Shown here: positions 1 through 9,339 of the stretch, one piece after another
Layout of the letters: each line of letters starts with the position of its first letter
Numbering within the stretch: the stretch's first letter is position 1
From: Branchiostoma belcheri
Lineage: Eukaryota > Chordata > Leptocardii > Amphioxiformes > Branchiostomatidae
Length of the DNA: 64,000 nt
Assembly (NCBI RefSeq): GCF_001625305.1
Contig: NW_017803998.1
Coordinates: 951,467 to 1,015,466, forward strand
Reading direction: 5' to 3'
Notes under the pieces: generated by a model
The model's database searches: none
Seen by the model: the letters and a program-made list of their open reading frames with translations, nothing else
Told to the model about the DNA's origin: nothing
Program-made: the position numbers and the translations under genes

Positions 1-110
1 GGGATTGCATTAGTCTTTTTGGATGGGGACGTAAAGCCAGCGGCCCAGTGTATTGGGGATCGAGCTTAACGAGTAACCCTGACTGCCTGAGGCAAAAAAC
101 AACAACGTCT
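1..110 (+). repeat. Fragment of a dispersed repeat (retroelement-like)
   Basis: The words GGGGACGTAAAGCC and TTAACGAGTAACCCTGAC resemble a repeat tail I associate with amphioxus retroelements. That is recollection, not a search. No open frame runs through it. The stretch 110-299 shows nothing recognisable before the first kringle exon. Confidence 0.35.
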
Positions 111-299
111 ACACGTGAAACAACTCAGCACACTTACTGAGAAGACTAGGGGTGACCTGCCATGCTTATTTGACAACACAAGTCACAGCGAAGCTGCATT
201 GCCCCACCAGCTACATTGAAACAAAGAAATGTCATTGTGAGGTCGTATGCTTTACCTTTTACATTCAAAGTACAAAATATCTGATATTCTGTCCAATAG

Positions 300-453
300 G
301 ATGCGTGGTGGGAACGGGTGCGTCATACCGCGGGAAACTGGCCAAGACGGCATCAGGACGTGACTGTCAGCGTTGGGACGCACAGACACCGCATCAGCAC
401 AGCCGGACCCCCGCTAACTACCCGGAGTTCGGGTTGGAAGAAAACTTTTGCAG
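300..453 (+). CDS. Kringle 1, first half (exon)
   Basis: The acceptor is AG at 298-299 and the donor GT at 454. It encodes Cys1 of the kringle, the GASYRGK stretch, [10 protein letters not shown] and [13 protein letters not shown]. The exon starts mid-codon (two bases complete a codon), so at least one upstream exon is missing from the window. Confidence 0.85.
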
Positions 454-3178
454 GTAGGGCAAAAATTTTAACACTCACCTTCTAGACGCATTGTTGCTAT
501 GTTAGTTTTAGCTGCCAATGTCCACTGAACGAACGATAAAAAAACAAATTTATATCATTTTTATGTTTACCGAAGGAAAACATATTGTTTTTGCTACATT
601 TCCTCTTCTTCCATTCCAAACACTGACCTCTGATCTGGAGAATGACCTGATTTGTTAACGTCTGTCACCATGGTAACTGGTGTTGGGTTACATCATGTTG
701 CAATTTTATAGCAGGAGGGATTTAGACTCGTGTGTGACCATATATATGAATGTAAGTAAGAGTAAGAATTAACCGAGAGCAGACCATATGCGAAGCGAAG
801 GTAAACATCATGCATTTGCTTTGCAAATGTCACCTTTCTAGTCATCATTAATCTTCTAGTGACAAACATGGCGTCATTCAATCATATCTTTCCCTGCATC
901 CAAGGAACCCGGATGGAGAGCCGTCCCCTTGGTGCTACACCACTAACCAATCAGTACGCTGGGAGCTGTGTGAGATCCCGACATGCACCACCACCCCAAC
1001 AGTGCCACCGGTGGTAACGACACGAACTACAACAACCACTCCGGCGCCGGCCGTACAGACTACCAAATCGGAAGGGAACTGCGCCGGTAGGTTTCAAGAT
1101 CCTTTTCTACTGGTTATCACTTGTTTTGTTATAGCCTTTTCTACTTTCTCAGTTATAATGTTTACCAAAGGAGGTTTTGTTTTACCCTTAGGTCCTTTTG
1201 CGCCGCCATTTTGACTTATGACGTCACTGGTCGGCCATCTTGTTTTCTTACATTTCCATGTCATTGCCTGTTGGATGAGTATAACGTCGATTTCAACCAA
1301 ATTCCTGACTCAATCTGTAAGCTCGTTGCCGGAGATTAATTAACTGAGGAGTGAAATATTCAATATTCGTTTAAACAAATTAGAAGCTTTTTTAAATTAT
1401 TATAAATGTATCTTGCAGAGGAGTGCGCCGTTGGAACCGGTGCCTCATACCGCGGGGCAGTCGCCGTGACCGCAACAGGACATACCTGTCAGCGGTGGGA
1501 CACACAGACACCGCATGAACACAGCAGGACCCCGACTAACTACCCAAACTCTGGGCTGGAAGAGAACTACTGCAGGTAAATTGAACTTTCTTTACATATT
1601 GTATATTACGGCATGCAGATACAGCATAGAAATTGTTCTTTTGCACTTCTTTTTTCAATAACGCTTAAATTTCTTGTACAAAATTTGTTATTAGCCGCAT
1701 GTTTTTAAAGAGTGTTGGGGTGCGTCACTTTTAGGATGAAAAATGGCTAATTTTGTAAGAAAAAAAGTAGACAGTACAGTTGTCCAGATTTCGGGGCTTT
1801 TTCAAACCATTGTTGTTGTTTTAGGAACCCGGATGGAGAGGCGTCCCCCTGGTGCTACACTACTGACCGCCTCGTCAGATGGGAGCATTGCTCGATCCCA
1901 GCATGCAACGCACCTACCGAGGGCGCAAACAGAGGTCGGTAACATGCTTGAGTCACGTGGTGATTATTCAAAACTGATGAAGCTTGCAGGACAGACAGTA
2001 AGAGCAAAGCAAAGAGAGAAAAAGCATATCTTTCAGGCCAAAAATGCAATGTCACTGACGGAAAAGGGTTGCTTGTTTCATATCGTTGGCTTGTTTTAGA
2101 TTGCTGGTCATAGCACCAATAATGATGTTGCTCGTTTTGGGGCTATTTTTCAGACGCTATAAATATGGAATCATGACAAAAATCAGCCAACAAATATTGG
2201 GAGCAAATATCAGACAGATTTCCTCATCCAGAATGTGTTTTTGTATTGCCGCCATGAAATTACTACTAAGTACCTACTATGAGCTCAGAAAAGAGCAAGA
2301 AATAGTCATGCCTTCAAGAATCAGAGTTATCAACCAAGGATTGTGGTGTTCAAAAACTCATTCTTTCCTAGAACTATCGAAGAGTGGAACTCGCTTTCAA
2401 TAAGTATAGTAGGGGCATTATCATTAAATGAATTTAAACAATGTTTAGAGTTAGATGTTCAAAGGTTAGATGTAACAAGTCGTTCGGTGTTATGTACACA
2501 GCTACCGCCGCGCCGTGTGCCTGTGAAGCTGGTGTGTTACGCCGAAGGGTGGTTACAAAAATGTATATTATGTACTGGTTATGCAGATACAGCATAGGGT
2601 GCCTTTAACATTGTATCTAACATTTTTCATCAGATACGTGTTACGAAGGCAATGGGGCAGCGTACAATGGGGTTGTCGCGGTGACCGACCGAGGACTAAC
2701 CTGCCAGCGGTGGGACATCCAGTCCCCACACAGCCACAACTTCTCCGGACAGGAGGAAAACTACTGCCGCAATCCGGACGGGTAAGTAGGCATTTTCCGG
2801 ATTGTTATCTGGAATTTCACTCTAGTTGATCAAAAGTACAAAATAATGTAGTCTGGATCTAAAAAAAGACTCCTTGGGATACTAAAAATACAAGTAGTAC
2901 AAAGTAACCGAATTTACCAGATCTAGATGATTTAGCCAGCCATATTATAACGTCACGTATTCGCAAAGATCATGGTAGACGTTGGATTCAAATCACCAAT
3001 TACCGAAATGTACTGTTACGATTGTCTCTACAACATCTGAAGTTCTTGATTTAATTTTGTTCATCTTTTTTTTTAATGGTATGTGTTATTTTCCTGCAGA
3101 GGCGAACGTCCATGGTGCTACACAACCGACCCTAGTGTCCGTTGGCAGTACTGCAGCGTCCCCGTGTGTGATGAGTAG
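300..3178 (+). CDS. Kringle-domain protein, 3' portion (three kringles, 5' end outside the window)
   Basis: Six exons (300-453, 905-1086, 1419-1575, 1825-1934, 2634-2781, 3100-3178) join in one frame with consistent phases and GT/AG borders. They encode three kringle domains, the triple-disulfide modules of plasminogen, HGF and many extracellular proteins that bind proteins or lysine-bearing ligands. Each kringle shows the six cysteines and the blocks CQRWD, NYP, YCRNPDG, PWCYT and the closing W-x-x-C-x-x-P-x-C. Kringles 1 and 2 are joined by a Thr/Pro-rich, probably O-glycosylated linker; the linker between 2 and 3 is short. The chain ends V-C-D-E-stop directly after kringle 3. The first exon starts in phase 1, so more exons, probably a signal peptide and other domains, lie before position 1. 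The protein is inferred to be secreted or the outside of a membrane protein. The exact family member cannot be named. Confidence 0.85.
905..1086 (+). CDS. Kringle 1, second half, plus Thr/Pro linker (exon)
   Basis: The acceptor is AG at 903-904 and the donor GT at 1087. It encodes [13 protein letters not shown], then W-E-L-C-E-I-P-T-C closing the kringle, followed by about 30 residues rich in Thr, Pro and Val. That linker is a typical extracellular mucin-like spacer. Confidence 0.85.
1419..1575 (+). CDS. Kringle 2, first half (exon)
   Basis: The acceptor is AG at 1417-1418 and the donor GT at 1576. It reads [13 protein letters not shown], then [20 protein letters not shown] and LEENYCR. It is close to the first-half exon of kringle 1 in protein and DNA, which suggests tandem exon-pair duplication. 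Confidence 0.85.
1825..1934 (+). CDS. Kringle 2, second half (exon)
   Basis: The acceptor is AG at 1823-1824. The donor at 1935 is GTCGGT, weaker than usual, but the phase fits the next exon. It encodes [13 protein letters not shown] and W-E-H-C-S-I-P-A-C, then a short linker. An open frame reads through the donor, so intron retention would not stop at once. Confidence 0.75.
2270..2597 (+). mobile_element. 3' fragment of a non-LTR retrotransposon (reverse transcriptase C-terminus)
   Basis: In an intron of the kringle gene, one frame reads [18 protein letters not shown] followed by a short Leu-rich segment. The phrase F-F-P-R-T-I-x-x-W-N-S-L closes the reverse transcriptase open frame of many CR1/L2/Jockey-like LINEs. 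Only the end is present and no catalytic YADD is seen, so this is a 5'-truncated dead copy. Assignment to a clade is uncertain. Confidence 0.6.
2634..2781 (+). CDS. Kringle 3, first part (exon)
   Basis: The acceptor is AG at 2632-2633 and the donor GTAAGT at 2782. It encodes [27 protein letters not shown] and [10 protein letters not shown]. The intron here falls after NPDG rather than before it as in kringles 1 and 2, so the exon break has a different position. Confidence 0.85.
3100..3178 (+). CDS. Kringle 3, end and stop codon (last exon)
   Basis: The acceptor is AG at 3098-3099 after a pyrimidine-rich tract. It encodes [18 protein letters not shown] and Asp-Glu, then TAG at 3176-3178. The protein ends two residues after the last kringle cysteine, with no transmembrane segment or GPI-like tail in this exon. 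Confidence 0.85.
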
Positions 3179-3531
3179 CTCATAGGGCTCCGTCCCAGGG
3201 GTGTTGCCAAAAAAGGAACTTTGCCGAGCGTATACTGCACAACTGTATACATGTATTGAAATATCAAGATGGCAACATGTATAACATTAGCTACATTATA
3301 AACAATGAAATAATGATTTTAGATTTGAAAACTTTTGTAACTACTAGTAATGTATTATAGTACATTGTATTAGCATATTGTACAACGTACAGCATAATAC
3401 ATTTATCAACAGTTCATTGTTATTAACCTGTTTCAGCTGTTTCAATTTTTTTAAATCTTGAGTAATAGATGTTATTACATATCACATATTTCCAAGAGGT
3501 TTAATTTTAACATTGTAAAAAAAATAGACTG

Positions 3532-3568
3532 AATAAAGTTTGAATAATGACTTGAGAAAAAAAAAAAA
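3532..3568 (+). terminator. Polyadenylation signal of the kringle gene, followed by a genomic A-tract
   Basis: AATAAA lies at 3532-3537, about 355 bases after the stop codon. A run of A follows some 20 bases later, where cleavage would be expected. It is the only clear signal between the two convergent genes on this strand. Confidence 0.6.
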
Positions 3569-3608
3569 CGATGACGAAAATGCGCACAAAATGCAACTCC
3601 TGACTCCA

Positions 3609-5261
3609 TCAATGCTTTGATATTGTTACAGTGTGGTGTCCATGTAATGGGACAGGCAAATCTTCCAAAACACCAATGGTCATGGTATCACTGCACACGT
3701 CATAACACTGGACTAAGCCATGGGGTGTACTGAAAAAGAAGTCATTCACATTGCAACAGCCACCGGTAATGTAGATCTCAGAACCACACACAGAGGCACT
3801 GCAGTGGTCCCACGGCGCTTCTCTATCAGCCATCTTCTCATACCGATCTTCGTGAGGACTGTAGCACACAACACTCTCTAACTGTCCGCCTACCAAGTAG
3901 ATCTTAGAGTTCACAGTGCATGCTCTGATCCCTGACACAGCCTTTGGCATTACTGCTGCAAACGTCCACTCATTCTGGTTGGGGTCGTAGCACTGAAGTG
4001 CATCTGTTGTTTCTTCGGACATGCCGTACATGCCACCAAACACGTAGATTTTGTCACCACAGGTAGCTATGCCAAAGTGGCTGACAGCAAGCTTCAGTGG
4101 TGCTGTCTCTTTCCAACTGTTGGCCGCCATGCTGTACACCTCGACAGAAGTGCTGTCCTTTCTGTCTGAATCGCCACCCACAGCATACACCTCACCGTTG
4201 AGAGCTGCCATGCCATGATAACATCTCCCTGTATTAAGGGACCCCAGCTTTGTCCAAGAATCCAGAGATGACTGGTACCGCCATGCTTCTGTCAGCGACT
4301 CATCTCCCCCTGTCAGGATCACATCATTGCCAACAACACACACCGCACTTCCCTCAGTGCAGTGAAGGGACTGTGGCAATAAAGTCGTGTTGGAAGGCTC
4401 GCAGTCAAAGTGGAGGTCTAGTCTGTACATATGAGAACTCACTCGCCGTCTTTCTCCACATCCTGTCACACCGCCTAGAAGCAAAATTTCTTCTTGTAGG
4501 ATTCTTCGAGGCGTTGGGTGCGTACTAGTAGTAGGTTGATCCTTAATCAGTTCCTCGATGCCAGGAACTCCTGCTAAGATCTGGCCAGTCTCCATGATGC
4601 TCTTGAGATACTCTTGGTCCACGCAAGAAAAGCTAACACACTTCAGCAGTTCCTTTAGTTGTGGTTGTCGCTCCTCTAGGCTATGTCTAGCCCAGCGTAT
4701 GATCACCTCCAACACTTGCTTTTCCTTCTTCACATGGAGGCCCTCGTCTGAGATGTACCTCTTCAGGAAGTCTACAGGTAGCTGAAGGAACTCCTCAGTC
4801 GCAGTGGTGTCTTCAAAATCTTTCAAAGCGCAGTTTTTTGCCTTTGCTGACAGACGTATACACGACACCTTCTCTGCCACCGCCCAAGTTCCCAAGCATG
4901 TTTCGGAACTCAAGTTGTCCGAGAGGAACTTTTCGCAAGCATCTTCGACAGGCTTGATCTGGAGCATGTTGGCTGCTTCAAACTGGTGGTAAACGTTGTC
5001 AGGGGTGATGTTGAACTTGGATGTGTAAGCAAAGTCGACCAGGAGTTGTAGCGACTCGGGATCCACCCCTCCTATCTCTATCTTGTCCATCTTACTCTCG
5101 CTGTGGGCTCCACTGAACATGGCGCAGAAATAGTCGGAGCAGGCAGACAGCACCAGACGGTGACAGGGGACCTCCCTCCCTTCTGCACACAGGGACACGT
5201 CCACCAGGTGACCTTCAGACTTCAGCTTCTGCAAACGGTCAAAGAACCAGTCTGGATCCAT
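3609..5261 (-). CDS. Kelch-like BTB-BACK-Kelch protein (Cul3 substrate adaptor type)
   Basis: An uninterrupted frame of 550 residues begins ATG at 5261-5259 and stops at 3611-3609. Residues about 8-120 form a BTB/POZ domain (LVDVSLCAEGREVPCHRLVL, ACSDYFCAMF). About 125-230 form a BACK domain (LGTWAVAEKVSC, LPVDFLKRYISDEGL). About 255-545 carry six Kelch repeats with double-glycine blade motifs (VILTGG, VYAVGG, IYVFGG, IYLVGG, IYITGG). Length and order are those of the KLHL family, in which BTB-BACK binds Cullin-3 and the Kelch propeller recruits a substrate for ubiquitination. I cannot assign a vertebrate KLHL number with confidence. The start is supported by the family-typical D-x-x-F-x-x-L-Q-x-L beginning and by a splice acceptor two bases upstream. 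It converges on the kringle gene, so the two 3' UTRs must lie very close or overlap. Confidence 0.92.
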   Translation of the reverse strand: MDPDWFFDRLQKLKSEGHLVDVSLCAEGREVPCHRLVLSACSDYFCAMFSGAHSESKMDKIEIGGVDPESLQLLVDFAYTSKFNITPDNVYHQFEAANMLQIKPVEDACEKFLSDNLSSETCLGTWAVAEKVSCIRLSAKAKNCALKDFEDTTATEEFLQLPVDFLKRYISDEGLHVKKEKQVLEVIIRWARHSLEERQPQLKELLKCVSFSCVDQEYLKSIMETGQILAGVPGIEELIKDQPTTSTHPTPRRILQEEILLLGGVTGCGERRRVSSHMYRLDLHFDCEPSNTTLLPQSLHCTEGSAVCVVGNDVILTGGDESLTEAWRYQSSLDSWTKLGSLNTGRCYHGMAALNGEVYAVGGDSDRKDSTSVEVYSMAANSWKETAPLKLAVSHFGIATCGDKIYVFGGMYGMSEETTDALQCYDPNQNEWTFAAVMPKAVSGIRACTVNSKIYLVGGQLESVVCYSPHEDRYEKMADREAPWDHCSASVCGSEIYITGGCCNVNDFFFSTPHGLVQCYDVCSDTMTIGVLEDLPVPLHGHHTVTISKH

Positions 5262-5285
5262 TGCTAGAAATAAGAAACAAGTAAA
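5262..5285 (-). promoter_or_regulatory. Splice acceptor directly before the Kelch-like start codon
   Basis: Read on the minus strand, the bases before the ATG are a pyrimidine-rich tract ending TTTCTAG, then CA, then ATGG. This is a good 3' splice site two bases before the start, so the coding exon is probably preceded by a separate 5' UTR exon further right. I could not locate that exon. Confidence 0.55.
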
Positions 5286-5828
5286 ATCTGAGATTTTATA
5301 CCTCCGGGCTTTTATTGTATATTTTTATATAGGGTTTTAAACAAAGAATTTATCGAGACCGGACACCCCTCTGTGTGAGGGGTCATATACGTGGACCAGA
5401 CCGAGAATAGCTTAAACACACCAAAGGTCAACGGTCGCGACCACTTTCACGCTCAAAGGGGTGTTTTGGGGGCACCAAAAGGCACCATTTTCACGCCCGA
5501 AAACACATATACAACAACAAAAAAAAAAAAACGTGCAACATCTGCAGCCCAATAGCAAAACATATACCGAGTCTCAAAAGAATCCGTCCACCCAAACGCA
5601 AGAAACAGCTGCGAACATTTCTGCGGAAGGATGTCTCCTCCCCCGGACGTAATAATGTGGATGGGAAAATTGTTGAAAAGAACTTGAGTGATTGTGATAG
5701 TAGCTGGTGTAATGCCAATCCATTTAAGTAACTACTGTTATCTTGTTAGTATTTTTATCACATGACATTACAATCATACAACAGTGATGGTTGCCCTCAT
5801 TGTAACGTTATATGCAATGATAATGGGG

Positions 5829-5893
5829 TTGTATGCCGGGGCTCCCCCCTTAGAAATTTTTTAGGGGGGAGTATGGGAGCCCCGGCGTACAAA
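5829..5893. repeat. GC-rich foldback (inverted repeat)
   Basis: TTGTATGCCGGGGCTCCC at the left and GGGAGCCCCGGCGTACAA at the right are near-perfect reverse complements (one mismatch). Between them is a second CCCCCCTTA/TAGGGGGG arm. It would fold into a long hairpin and stands out in AT-rich surroundings. Probably a small MITE; no target duplication identified. Confidence 0.6.
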
Positions 5894-6140
5894 TAGGGTG
5901 GCACCCAGGCTAAATGTATATGATGAGAGTAGATGAAACAAAACAATGTTGCACTTTAATTGCCTGGTCAGAGTTAAAATAATAATATGCTAACGTTAAT
6001 GCTTACTAATGAACCTTGAAAAGCATTTTGGTGGGTATTTCGTTACTTCTTTGATGGTAGGTGTAGGGCTTTGAGAAATACGAAAAACAAAAAAGGAATT
6101 TTGTCTATATTTGCTCCTGTTCACCGGTATATTGAACATA

Positions 6141-6158
6141 CTATATATATATATATAT
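6141..6158. repeat. TA microsatellite
   Basis: A short run of alternating TA in intergenic sequence. Confidence 0.8.
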
Positions 6159-8503
6159 GTGGTACCACACCCCTCTTGTTCGCTTGGTATCGTCCTGGAA
6201 CGGGGTCAAAGTGCACCTACAGTATGGTCACGAATTTCTCAAGGTTTCCAAGACATATCACGGAATGGACTAACACATGGTGAGTTTTATGACCCAAAAA
6301 TTGTGAAATGTGAAAAATGCCTTTTTTTCTGAACTAGTACGTAGTATGTGTAGGTTTCGAATTTGTTTCGTAAACTTTTGCCCCCCTCCCCTACTACAAG
6401 ACATACGCACTAAGCTTTTATAGTAACAAGTTATTCTATATAACGTTATATTGTTACCGTATACACTTCATACGTTAAATACAATCCATTTCTGTGTGCA
6501 CCGATACTGAATGTCTACCTTCAAAGATATTACGTTACTTACAGTTGATTCCTGTAGACGAAAAACACAAAGTTAATGGACAAAACGATGGCCGTGTGTA
6601 ACTGACAGACGTCTTAAAAATGTACCATACTTGAGCACCCCCTACCGGAATTGATTCAACACGCACGTTGTATGTTGTATTGGGTATAAAACAAATTTTA
6701 GGTACAGGTACACGGGTTTAGGTGCAGGTCTAGGCCTGAACCTGTAACGTTACCAAAACAATTTCACCAATTAATTTGTTCTTCCGAACTCCTTCAATAA
6801 TGAGAAGAACATTTAATAAACTTATCAAAGTTTTTGCTTATGGAGAATGCTCAGAGAAAATATGAGCGTCTAAGATGTTCTTGTTTTCATCTCCTACCCT
6901 AAGTTTATAGGGAACATATCTATATATGACAGATCTTTCAGGGAAGTTAACACTGTCATTCTGTAAGTGTATTATTTATTACACTAACACCCTGTCCTGA
7001 GAGAGATAATTTTTTTCAGTACAGTATCGACTATCGGTATGCAGTATCGGTACACAGCCTATTTAGATACCTTATGATTATTAATGTTATGTATAAACCT
7101 AATACCTTCAAGTAACACAGAAAGACAGAGACACCAATGTTGTATGTTAAACATTTATTTGAATCATTTGGGTGTAAAAAGGTTCTCTTATTATCAATGT
7201 CACAGCAAGAAAAATAAATTAAATTTGCAGAACGGATTTTCCTGTACATGCGACCAATGCCTTAGTCCTGGTTCCAAAAGCACTTATACGAACGCCTCTT
7301 TCTGTCTTATGCAAATTAACGGTATTTACAAAAGACCATGCCCATGAAATGCCATTCACCGAAGCACTTAGAAAACAAAAAGACACATTCAACCATATAA
7401 ATAGGAAAGTTAAATTACCATCTGCACTTAAACACACAAGGACACACTTGTACGATTCTTAAATCTTATAATTTAGCACAAACAAAAACATTTTTGGAAA
7501 AGGCTCCAAACTTTTCAACTTTAAATTTGTTACAGATGACTGAGATACTACTTTTTTTTCCTTGTCAATTATAATTTAATGAATTTGTGCTACCAAACTG
7601 TACAGATGTTGAATCAAGCAGTGTCAGCAACTAATCTGAGCTTACTAAATTCTTTTTCTTATAATGTACTTTCTACATGATTGTACAAGTTAATAATACA
7701 CAGCAGGTTTTCTGATAATTCTTCTTAAGTCCCTAAAACTTTACACTCGCATATTAGGCACATTTTTCAGCAATATACATGGAAGAACTTTGGATGCGAA
7801 TTTACGAGCAATGGACACAGGATATATTCTTGAGCAGATAGTTATGACTATGTTTTTCCATTGGATGTATATATATATAAAAATTATCTATGGAGAAATT
7901 TTGGATCACAGTGCAAGAGTTAAACATTCCTTCAACCTTCCTCATCTATGTTACAAATGCATGTAAGTCATTTCTGAAGTTGTGTTTGCATTCTATAGTT
8001 AACGTTATATAATTCCTTATAATGATATCCTTTTCCATGGACAGTCATAAATCTTGTGAATAATTATTACATGTTCTTTCAACCTTGTTCTTTCGTCTTT
8101 TTAAAGGTATAAAGCGTAATAATAAATTACTATGTATACAGAATAGTCTTGGTGGCCTAAGAAAATGTTTATCTCATAAGAAACACACAGGAAATGATTA
8201 GGATGGTTATTTTTGGGGGTGTTTTTGTGAAAATTGTACAAATGTATGTGGCATCATGCCAAGTAGAAAAACAAGCATAAGTCGTAAAAACATTAAATCA
8301 AAGACCAATATTTCCAGTTTACAAGATGTACTTGTAATTGTACTTGGATAAAAGATAATAAACAAAAACAAGAGTTTTTAGTCACTTACTAGTACAATAC
8401 AGCTTTACAAGCAAATTACATTTCATTTTTGCAGGCAAGCCTTTAAAGATGGCAGGTAATTTTATGGCTGTGACAATTCATAGAATGTTAAATTGAGCTA
8501 TCA

Positions 8504-8640
8504 TAAGCCAGTTCAGAGTTTAAACTGCTCATGCACATTGTGATGCATTATGGGTAAAGGTCTAGACAAGAATGGTTTCCAAGTTATTATGCTTCACCTT
8601 TGACCTTGTGCATATGCAGTTCAAACCATGAACTGGCTTA
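8504..8640. mobile_element. MITE-like element with about 34-bp terminal inverted repeats
   Basis: The left end TAAGCCAGTTCA...ACTGC...ATGCACA is mirrored at the right by TGTGCAT...GCAGTT...TGAACTGGCTTA with a few mismatches. Length is 137 bp with no coding capacity. Class II family not determined. Confidence 0.65.
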
Positions 8641-9072
8641 TACATGTTGTACTTTCTGTTGCTGACATTATTACTGTGTATCTACCTTGCTATACATGTA
8701 TTTGACAGACAAAAGAGGGCAATGAAGTGAAAATGTTTTCCTGAGGTTAGTTGCTATGATGCTCACAGTCTCTAATATTTATCCTTTTTACAATAAACTT
8801 CTGAAGCTCAAGCTAGGGTCTAGGGTACAAACCTGATAGATTATAGCAAGATGCTGCTTTGTTTGATACATGCACTCTTCCCTGTATCTAAACTAATGTG
8901 CATTGGACATATTCTTTTTCTGCAGTTAAGTATGTTAAGAAGCAGACATTATTTTCGATTCTACTAAACGTTTTCCAACTCTCCTTAGCAGTATTTGACA
9001 ACATAGACGTCATGTTTTTTTAAGCCAACAAATTGTGCTGTACAGGAGTCCTTTTTTAATTGTGCATTTCTT

Positions 9073-9339
9073 TCATACCTGCGTTTCTATACTACTGGCA
9101 TCAAATTCCTCCGCGCTAGCAAACTCACTCGCCATGTGGTTCTCTAAAAATCCGTTCTGGCTGATTTTTCCGTTAGAATGGTGGTGGTCGGTTGCGTAGT
9201 AATGTTGTCGCATCCGTCTCTCCTCTTCCAGTAACATCTCCATGATGATCCGTTTTTCTCTTCTCTGACGTTCTTTGATTTCTTTGACTTCGTCCGGAAT
9301 AAGCCAGGCTATAAAGTCTTTAAGAAAAATCACAACATT
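9073..9339 (-). CDS. Anoctamin exon 26b: distal alternative last exon, ends in a PDZ-ligand motif
   Basis: The acceptor TTTTCCAG is followed by [16 protein letters not shown], the last transmembrane helix and the start of the C-terminal tail. A charged helix ([12 protein letters not shown]) and a 50-residue tail follow, ending Glu-Thr-Gln-Val-TGA. T-x-V at the C-terminus is a class I PDZ ligand. It encodes 88 residues. It is homologous to exon 26a, starts in the same phase with the same Asn, and is used instead of it. Confidence 0.85.
   Translation of the reverse strand, partial: NVVIFLKDFIAWLIPDEVKEIKERQRREKRIIMEMLLEEERRMRQHYYATDHHHSNGKISQNGFLENHMASEFASAEEFDASSIETQV

Larger units (their letters stand above)
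5286..9072. other. Intergenic stretch between the Kelch-like gene and the anoctamin 3' end
   Basis: No coding exon recognised. It holds the 5' flank of the Kelch-like gene, a foldback (5829-5893), a short TA repeat (6141-6158) and an inverted-repeat element (8504-8640). The rest is AT-rich unique-looking sequence that probably includes the anoctamin 3' UTR near 9000. Open frames here are short and show no family motif. Confidence 0.5.

Noticed and set aside
2343..2597. Open frame read as a gene
   Set aside because: It is the tail of a decayed LINE in an intron, not a host gene.
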